DNA of 64,000 nucleotides from Burkholderia sp. BCC0322 (GTDB taxonomy: Bacteria > Pseudomonadota > Gammaproteobacteria > Burkholderiales > Burkholderiaceae): NCBI RefSeq assembly GCF_902833045.1, contig NZ_CADFDU010000002.1:248001-312000 (forward strand), in the 5' to 3' direction. Position numbers and translations under genes: made by a program. Shown piece by piece: positions 58,781 through 64,000 of this stretch; position 1 is the first letter of the stretch; the number at the start of each line of letters is the position of its first letter. Under the pieces are notes generated by a model. It did not search any database. It saw nothing but the letters and a program-made list of their open reading frames with translations, and was not told the DNA's origin.

Positions 58781-58903
58781 ATGACCGAGGACGAACGCGC
58801 GATCCGCACGCTTGCGATCTTCCGCAAGGCCGACGTCCGCCGGCAGCTCGTGCGCGACGCGAATCTCGTGACGCTCGCGCATGGAATCCGGCGGTGGGCG
58901 TGA
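58781..58903 (+). CDS. Short ORF after purM, 40 aa, possibly a gene remnant
   Basis: ATG 58781 to TGA 58903 encodes 40 residues starting MTEDERAIRTLAIFRKADVR. AAGGGG lies about 10 bases before the ATG. The peptide is charged and predicted helical with no recognisable domain. It fills the gap between the purM terminator and the convergent tetA-like gene. It may be a small gene, a decayed N-terminal fragment of a longer one, or chance in high-GC sequence. Confidence 0.25.
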   Translation: MTEDERAIRTLAIFRKADVRRQLVRDANLVTLAHGIRRWA

Positions 58904-58919
58904 CTGTACCTGCTGGCGC

Positions 58920-60113
58920 TCATGCGGATGGCCGTGTCGCGCCCACTGGCCGCGCACCGGCCAGCAACGGCGGTACGAGCAGATAAAGCAGCGCGGCGGC
59001 AGCCCAGACGAGCCCCGGCCACGTCGCGCGGGTCGCCGCATAGGTCGCGGTGACGACCAGCGGCCCCGCGACGCCGATCAGGCTCGCCACGCTCGCGAGC
59101 GCGCCTTGCAGTTCGCCCTGGCGCGCATCGTCGACCTGCCGCGCGAGCATCGCCTGCAGCGCCGGCAGCGTCATGCCGCCCGCCGCGAACAGCGGCAGCA
59201 GCGCGAACGGCACCCACGCGGCGGTCGCGAACGCAATCGCGGCAAGCCCGAGCGCGTCGCCCGCGAGGCCCAGCGCCAGCGCGCGGCGCTCGCCGAGCCG
59301 CGCGATCAGCGGCCCGATCGCGAACGCCTGCGCGAGTGCATGACACGCGCCGTAGCCCGCCAGCGACAGCCCCGCAATCGGCGTCGACCAGCCGAAATGC
59401 TCCTGGCCGTACAGGATCCACAGCGTCGCGGGTGCCTGCGACACCAGCGCCACGATCACGTAAATGCCGATCAGCGGCACGAGCGCCGATGCGCCGCTCA
59501 GCCGGCGCAGGCTGGCGAACGGGTTGAGCGCGCCGACCGCATGGCGTTCGCGGGCCGAATCCGGCCGCGATTCCGGAAGCGCGCGCCAGACGAGCGCGAG
59601 GTTGAGCGCGTTGAGCACGGCGGCCGCGACGAACGGCGCGCGCACATGCAGCGCGCCGAGCAGGCCGCCGATCAACGGGCCCGCGATGAAGCCGATGCCC
59701 ATCATCGCGCCAAGCTGGCCGAAGCGTCGTGCGCGATCGGGTTCGGCGGTGACGTCGGTGACATAGGCAGTCGCGACCGCGACGTTCGCACCGGTGATGC
59801 CCGCGATCAGCCTCCCCGCGTAAAGCCAGGCGAGTGTCGGCGCGAGCGCCATCAGCAAGTAGTCGAGCGCGGCGCCCGCGAGCGACACGAGCAGGACAGG
59901 CCGGCGGCCGAAGCGATCGCTCAGCGCACCGAGCAGCGGTGCGCACAGGAACTGCGCGAACGCGTACAGCGCGAGCAGTATCCCGTAATGGGTGTCGGTG
60001 CTGCCTGCATCGGCGAGCGCGCGCAGCAACCCGGGCAGGATCGGCATCACGATCCCGACGCCGATCGCGTCGAGCAGGACCGTGGCCAGGATGGCAATCA
60101 GGGACGGATTCAA
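58920..60113 (-). CDS. Tetracycline-efflux-type MFS transporter, TetA(A)-like
   Basis: 397 residues from TTG 60113; no ATG fits. The protein has 12 hydrophobic segments and follows the TetA pattern closely: ATVLLDAIGVGIVMPILPGLLR in helix 1, THYGILLALYAFAQFLCAPLLGALSDRFGRRPVLLVSLAGA (motif A), GRLIAGITGANVAVATAYVTD, and PALQAMLARQVDDARQGELQGALASVASL in the C-half. By recollection it resembles class A TetA, which exports a tetracycline-Mg2+ complex in exchange for a proton. It is divergent from a TetR gene with two tet-type operators between them. GC and codon use match the chromosome. Drug specificity is unproven. Confidence 0.85.
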   Translation of the reverse strand: MNPSLIAILATVLLDAIGVGIVMPILPGLLRALADAGSTDTHYGILLALYAFAQFLCAPLLGALSDRFGRRPVLLVSLAGAALDYLLMALAPTLAWLYAGRLIAGITGANVAVATAYVTDVTAEPDRARRFGQLGAMMGIGFIAGPLIGGLLGALHVRAPFVAAAVLNALNLALVWRALPESRPDSARERHAVGALNPFASLRRLSGASALVPLIGIYVIVALVSQAPATLWILYGQEHFGWSTPIAGLSLAGYGACHALAQAFAIGPLIARLGERRALALGLAGDALGLAAIAFATAAWVPFALLPLFAAGGMTLPALQAMLARQVDDARQGELQGALASVASLIGVAGPLVVTATYAATRATWPGLVWAAAALLYLLVPPLLAGARPVGATRPSA

Positions 60114-60120
60114 GAGGGTG

Positions 60121-60139
60121 ACTCTATCGGTGATAGAGT
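60121..60139. promoter_or_regulatory. tetO1-like operator
   Basis: ACTCTATCGGTGATAGAGT differs from the Tn10 tetO1 sequence ACTCTATCATTGATAGAGT only at two central bases. It lies eight bases upstream of the tetA-like start codon, in position to block that gene's transcription or translation start. Confidence 0.9.
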
Positions 60140-60157
60140 GACGATTATTCCACAGCT

Positions 60158-60176
60158 TCCCTATCGGTGATAGAGA
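60158..60176. promoter_or_regulatory. tetO2-like operator
   Basis: TCCCTATCGGTGATAGAGA differs from Tn10 tetO2 at one base. Its last base is the A of the TetR start codon (60176), so repressor bound here would sit over the tetR ribosome-binding site. The two operators are 37 bp centre to centre, compared with 30 bp in Tn10. Confidence 0.9.
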
Positions 60177-60808
60177 TGAAGGACACAGGGGCGCGGCTGA
60201 CGCGCGACACGGTATTGCGCGCGGCGCTCGACCTGCTCGACGAAGTCGGCATCGATGGGCTGTCGACGCGGCGGCTCGCCGAGCGGCTCGGCGTGCAGTC
60301 GCCGACGCTTTACTGGCATTTCCGGAACAAGGGCGAACTGCTCGATGCGATGGCCGAGGCGATCATGCTCGAGCGTCACGATGCGTCGCTGCCGCGGCCG
60401 GGTGAGGCGTGGGATGCGTGGCTTCTGGACAACGCGCGCAGTTTCCGCCGGGCGCTGCTGGCTTATCGCGACGGCGCGCGCCTGCATGCCGGCACACGGC
60501 CGCGCGCGCTGCATTTCGGCTCGATCGAACGCAAGGTCGCGCTGCTCGGCGACGCGGGTTTCGCGCCGGACGAGGCGGTCGACGTGATGTATGCGCTGGG
60601 CCGCTTCGTGGTTGGATGGGTGCTGGAAGAGCAGGCGGAGCCGGACGGCGAAGCCGATGCGCCGCTGCCGGACGCGGCCGAGTTTCCGTTGCTCGCGAAA
60701 GGTTGGGCTGCGCTGCGCGCGCGCGGCGGCGACGAAGCGTTCGAGCATGGTGTCGCGCTGATCGTCGATGGCGCCCGCGCGCATCTGGCGGCGCGCCAGC
60801 GCGGCTGA
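60176..60808 (+). CDS. tetR: TetR-type tetracycline-responsive repressor
   Basis: 210 residues from ATG 60176; a GTG three codons earlier is possible. The helix-turn-helix (about 26-48) reads IDGLSTRRLAERLGVQSPTLYWH, nearly the Tn10 TetR recognition helix (QPTLYWH there, SPTLYWH here). The ligand core keeps DNARSFRRALLAYRDGARLHAGTRP, matching the Asn82, Phe86, His100 and Arg104 drug contacts of TetR. The residue aligned with His64 appears to be Asp (LERHDAS), with a one-residue length difference before it. A C-terminal helix follows. It should repress itself and the divergent efflux gene through the two operators. Inducer unproven. Confidence 0.88.
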   Translation: MKDTGARLTRDTVLRAALDLLDEVGIDGLSTRRLAERLGVQSPTLYWHFRNKGELLDAMAEAIMLERHDASLPRPGEAWDAWLLDNARSFRRALLAYRDGARLHAGTRPRALHFGSIERKVALLGDAGFAPDEAVDVMYALGRFVVGWVLEEQAEPDGEADAPLPDAAEFPLLAKGWAALRARGGDEAFEHGVALIVDGARAHLAARQRG

Positions 60809-60818
60809 CGCGGCCCGT

Positions 60819-61793
60819 TCAGCCCGGCATGCGGCCGTCGAGCACGCGTTCGAGCGCGTCGAGTGCGCGGGCCGTCGAGTCCGGCGCGATGCAGTCGACG
60901 ACGATCCGCTCCGGCATCGCGCGCAGCCAGGTGATCTGGCGCTTGCAGAGCTGGCGCGTCGCGAAGATACCCTTGTCGCGCATCGTCCGGTAGTCGGTGT
61001 CGCCGTCGAGGAACTCCCACGCCTGCCGGTAGCCGACGCAGCGCATCGACGGCAGGTCGGGATGGAGGTCTTCGCGACGGCGCAGCCGCTCGACTTCGTC
61101 GATGAAGCCTGCGTCGAGCATCGCGTCGAAGCGCTGCGCGATCCGTTTGTGCAATACCGCGCGATCCGACGGTTCGAGCGCGACCGGCACGAAGCGGTAA
61201 GCGGCGGCCGCATCGTCCGTGCGCCGCGGCGCGGCGAGCAGCACCGACATCGGCTGCCCGCTCAGCATGAACACTTCGAGCGCACGCTGGATCCGCTGCG
61301 AATCGTTCGGCGCGAGCCGTGCGGCCGTGTCGGGATCGACTTGCGCGAGCCGCGCGTGCAGCGCGGGCCAGCCATCGCGCTCGGCTTCGGCATCGAGTGC
61401 CGCGCGCACGTCCGGATCGGCGCCCGGCAGGTCGTTGAGCCCCTGCGTCAGCGCCTTGTAGTACAGCATCGTGCCGCCCGCGAGCAGCGGCGTGCGGCCG
61501 CGCGCGGCGATCTCGCCGATCAGGCGCAGCGTGTCCGCGCGGAAGCTCGCGGCCGAATACGCGTCGGCCGGATCGATGATGTCGATCAGGTGATGCGGCA
61601 CGCTCGCGCGTTCTTCGCGCGACGGCTTCGCGGTGCCGATATCCATGTCGCGATAGACGAGCGCCGAATCGACGCTGACGATCTCGATCGGGCGGCGCGC
61701 GGCGAGCGCCAGCGCCGCGGCCGTCTTGCCCGATGCGGTGGGGCCGAGCAGGCAGGCGATCGTCGTCGGGTTGGCGTGCGGTGCCGCGCTCAT
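60819..61793 (-). CDS. miaA: tRNA dimethylallyltransferase
   Basis: 324 residues from ATG 61793; its start overlaps the mutL stop (ATGA). MiaA adds a dimethylallyl group to A37 of tRNAs reading U-initial codons. The P-loop is [18 protein letters not shown], followed by [56 protein letters not shown], the [11 protein letters not shown] block and [13 protein letters not shown]. The mutL-miaA pair is conserved in proteobacteria. It is convergent with tetR, with only ten bases between the stops. Confidence 0.96.
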   Translation of the reverse strand: MSAAPHANPTTIACLLGPTASGKTAAALALAARRPIEIVSVDSALVYRDMDIGTAKPSREERASVPHHLIDIIDPADAYSAASFRADTLRLIGEIAARGRTPLLAGGTMLYYKALTQGLNDLPGADPDVRAALDAEAERDGWPALHARLAQVDPDTAARLAPNDSQRIQRALEVFMLSGQPMSVLLAAPRRTDDAAAAYRFVPVALEPSDRAVLHKRIAQRFDAMLDAGFIDEVERLRRREDLHPDLPSMRCVGYRQAWEFLDGDTDYRTMRDKGIFATRQLCKRQITWLRAMPERIVVDCIAPDSTARALDALERVLDGRMPG

Positions 61794-63775
61794 TGGCCGC
61801 GCATGAAGAGGCGGTCGAGATCGTTCAGCGTGAGCTGATACCACGTCGGCCGGCCGTGATTGCACTGATCCGCACGTTCGGTCGCTTCCATCTGCCGCAG
61901 CAGCGCGTTCATCTCGTCGAGCGTCAGGCGCCGGTTCGCGCGCACCGCGTGGTGACAGGCAAGCGTGCCGAGCAGTTCGTGCTGGCGCTCGGTGAGCACA
62001 CGCGAGCCGCCGAATGCATGCAGGTCGGCGAGCACCGCGCGCGCGAGCGACTGCAGGTCGGCATCCTTCAGCAGCGCCGGCACCGCGCGGATCGCGAGCG
62101 TCGTCGGCGACAGTACCGCCAGGTCGAAGCCGAGCGATTCGAGCGTGTCGCGTTCCTCCTCGACCGTGCCGATCTCGACCGGCGTGGCCGTCATCGAGAT
62201 CGGCAGCAGCAGCGCCTGCACGGCGACCGAGCGGTCGGCAAGCGCGTTCTTGAACTGCTCGTACAGGATCCGCTCGTGCGCCGCGTGCATGTCGACGATC
62301 ACGAGCCCGTGCGCGTTCTGCGCGAGCACGTAGATGCCGTGGATCTGCCCGAGCGCGAAGCCGAGCGGCTGCTCGTCGTGCGCGGTGGCGGCGATCGGCG
62401 AAACCGGAAAGCCCGGCAGAGGCGCGACCGGCGCGTCGACCGAATCGCGGGCGATGGTCGTCGTGCCGTCCGGCGTGCCCGCGCCCGTGTCCTTGCGGCC
62501 GAACAGCGCGTCATAGAGCGCGAGCGGCTGCGCGACGGGCAGCGTGCCCTGGGTCATCCGCGCCTGGCGCATCCAGGTGTTGCCTGACGATGAGGACGAC
62601 GGCGCCGAGAAGCCGCTGCCGCCGATCGCGTTGCCCGGCTGGCTCTGGCCGAGCGGTGTATCCAGGAACGATGCGGGCCCGCGCGACGCCGGTGAGAGTT
62701 GCGCGGCATGGCCGCCCGCGGTGGTTTCCGGAGACGCGCCCGCGTGGCGCGCCAGCGCGCGCTGGACCGCATGGAACACGTACTGGTGGATCGAGCGCGA
62801 ATCGCGGAAGCGCACCTCGATCTTCGACGGGTGCACGTTCACGTCGACGGCTTCGGGCGGCAGGTCGAGGAACAGCACGTACGACGGGTAGCGGTCACCG
62901 TGCAGCACGTCCTCGTAGGCCGCGCGCACCGCATGCGTCAGCAGCTTGTCGCGCACGAAGCGGCCGTTGACGAAGAAGTATTGCTGGTCGGCGCGCCCGC
63001 GGCTCGCGGTCGGCAGCCCTGCGCAACCGTAGACCGCAAGCGGGCCGGCCTGCTCGTCGAGCGGCAGGTGCGCGGTCGCGAAGCTGTCGCCGAGGATCTT
63101 CGCGACGCGCTGCGCGGGTTCGGTCGCATTCCAGTGCTCGACCGCCTTGCCGTTGTGCAGCACCGAGATCGCGACGTCCGGCCGCGCGAGCGCCGCGCGG
63201 CGGATCATTTCCAGGCAATGGCCGAACTCGGTCTGCTCGCTCTTCAGGAACTTGCGGCGCGCGGGCGTGTTGAAGTACAGCTCGCGGACCTCGATCGTCG
63301 TGCCGGTCGCGCCGGCGGCGGGCGACAGCACGCCTGTCTGCGCGTCGATCTTCATCGCATGCGCGGCATCGGCCGTCCGGCTCGTGATCGACATCTCGGC
63401 GACCGACGCGATCGACGCGAGCGCTTCGCCGCGGAACCCGAGCGTGGCGACCGCCTCGAGCTCCTCGAGCGAGCGGATCTTGCTGGTGGCATGGCGCATC
63501 AGCGCGAGCGCCAGCTCGTCCGGCGGAATCCCGCAACCGTCGTCGGTGATCGAGATGCGCTTCACGCCGCCTTCTTCCAGCACGATGCGCAGCGTGCTGG
63601 CGCCGGCGTCCATCGCGTTCTCGAGCAGTTCCTTGACGACCGACGCCGGGCGTTCGACGACCTCGCCGGCGGCGATCTGGCTGATCAGCTGGTCGGGCAG
63701 GGGCTGGATCGCGCGCAGCGGGCGCGGAGCGGGGGCGGGCGCGGCGCCCGCGGCCGTTTCGGTGATATCGGACAT
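61790..63775 (-). CDS. mutL: DNA mismatch repair protein MutL
   Basis: 661 residues from ATG 63775 ([10 protein letters not shown]). MutL links MutS recognition to downstream repair. The GHKL ATPase half has [77 protein letters not shown] and [14 protein letters not shown] disordered linker (about 340-460) precedes the dimerisation half. This contains [12 protein letters not shown], corresponding to the DQHA(X)2E(X)4E endonuclease motif with Met for Gln, so this MutL probably nicks DNA itself, unlike that of E. coli. The gene overlaps miaA by four bases. Confidence 0.96.
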   Translation of the reverse strand: MSDITETAAGAAPAPAPRPLRAIQPLPDQLISQIAAGEVVERPASVVKELLENAMDAGASTLRIVLEEGGVKRISITDDGCGIPPDELALALMRHATSKIRSLEELEAVATLGFRGEALASIASVAEMSITSRTADAAHAMKIDAQTGVLSPAAGATGTTIEVRELYFNTPARRKFLKSEQTEFGHCLEMIRRAALARPDVAISVLHNGKAVEHWNATEPAQRVAKILGDSFATAHLPLDEQAGPLAVYGCAGLPTASRGRADQQYFFVNGRFVRDKLLTHAVRAAYEDVLHGDRYPSYVLFLDLPPEAVDVNVHPSKIEVRFRDSRSIHQYVFHAVQRALARHAGASPETTAGGHAAQLSPASRGPASFLDTPLGQSQPGNAIGGSGFSAPSSSSSGNTWMRQARMTQGTLPVAQPLALYDALFGRKDTGAGTPDGTTTIARDSVDAPVAPLPGFPVSPIAATAHDEQPLGFALGQIHGIYVLAQNAHGLVIVDMHAAHERILYEQFKNALADRSVAVQALLLPISMTATPVEIGTVEEERDTLESLGFDLAVLSPTTLAIRAVPALLKDADLQSLARAVLADLHAFGGSRVLTERQHELLGTLACHHAVRANRRLTLDEMNALLRQMEATERADQCNHGRPTWYQLTLNDLDRLFMRGQ

Positions 63776-63948
63776 GGCCGAATTATAGCGAGGCGGCGAA
63801 TGCATGCCGGGGCGACCGGCGGTTACGTTTTTTCACGGAGCCTTAAGGTAGTTTCGGTATCATGGGTTCGTAACACGCCCGGCCTTGACCGGCGGGCGCT
63901 TCCGCTATATTTGGCCGTTCCGGCCCTTTCGCCTTCGAGGAATCGCAT

Positions 63949-64000
63949 TTGGATACGCTGCTTCATTTCGTCAATCTTGTCCTGCATATCGACGCATTCC
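63949..64000 (+). CDS. DedA-family membrane protein, 3' part outside the window
   Basis: Only the first 17 codons are visible, from TTG 63949 (LDTLLHFVNLVLHIDAF), with GAGGA at 63936-63940 as ribosome-binding site. The sequence matches the start of DedA/SNARE-associated (VTT) family proteins as I remember them (M-TLLHFINLVLHID). These are inner-membrane proteins implicated in lipid carrier flipping and membrane-potential maintenance. The start codon and family both rest on a short stretch, so this is tentative. The 173-base gap to mutL has no other gene. Confidence 0.55.
   Translation, partial: MDTLLHFVNLVLHIDAF

Overview
The window looks like a piece of the main chromosome of a Burkholderia species, most likely of the cepacia complex. 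GC content is very high, gene order is typical beta-proteobacterial (yajC-secD-secF beside tgt and queA; recG-oxyR-katG-dps; hrcA-hemH-hslR-grpE-dnaK-dnaJ), and the KatG active-site residues sit at a constant offset of 20 from the well-studied B. pseudomallei enzyme. I see no rRNA, tRNA, CRISPR, phage or complete insertion sequence. Genes are mostly housekeeping and tightly packed. The unusual content lies in the non-coding intervals.

Layout. 1-4.1 kb: two YceI-family proteins, an MHS-type transporter and a periplasmic S41 protease. 4.2-10.3 kb (minus): the Sec accessory genes yajC-secD-secF and the queuosine genes queA-tgt. 10.4-17.5 kb (plus): recG, then a peroxide-defence block (oxyR, katG, dps) with three small ribosome-binding-site-led ORFs. 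17.8-26.3 kb: ubiA (plus), then a minus-strand series of proC, yggS, glcF, glcE, glcD and a second FAD-linked oxidase. An inverted-repeat element fills the glcE-glcF gap. 26.4-28.3 kb (plus): corrinoid adenosyltransferase and flavohaemoglobin. 28.3-36.5 kb (minus): aroG behind an attenuator leader, tldD, a Nit1-type amidase and yhdP. 36.7-39.5 kb: glnE. 39.6-42.2 kb (minus): recN and nadK. 42.3-52.1 kb (plus): hrcA, a second inverted-repeat element, hemH, hslR, grpE, a thioredoxin-like gene, dnaK, dnaJ and a fused pabB-pabC. 52.3-57.4 kb (minus): panB, a deoxynucleoside kinase, folK, pcnB, a HAD phosphatase and hda. 57.6-64 kb: purM, a divergent tetA/tetR pair, miaA and mutL (minus), and the start of a DedA gene.

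Most notable: (1) upstream of aroG a 21-codon ORF has eight consecutive aromatic codons (FYFYFFWY), followed by an intrinsic terminator and a mutually exclusive antiterminator pairing, as in a classical translational attenuator for the first step of aromatic amino-acid synthesis. (2) Two non-coding elements with AGGGYCTGTT-type inverted ends and nested internal hairpins look like non-autonomous transposable elements. (3) A chromosomal, GC-rich tetA/tetR pair has operators differing by one and two bases from the Tn10 tetO2 and tetO1 sites. (4) The OxyR-dependent katG promoter lies about 520 nt upstream of katG, leaving a long leader with two small ORFs that have good Shine-Dalgarno sequences. 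All functional statements rest on reading the sequence and recalled family knowledge. No database search was run.
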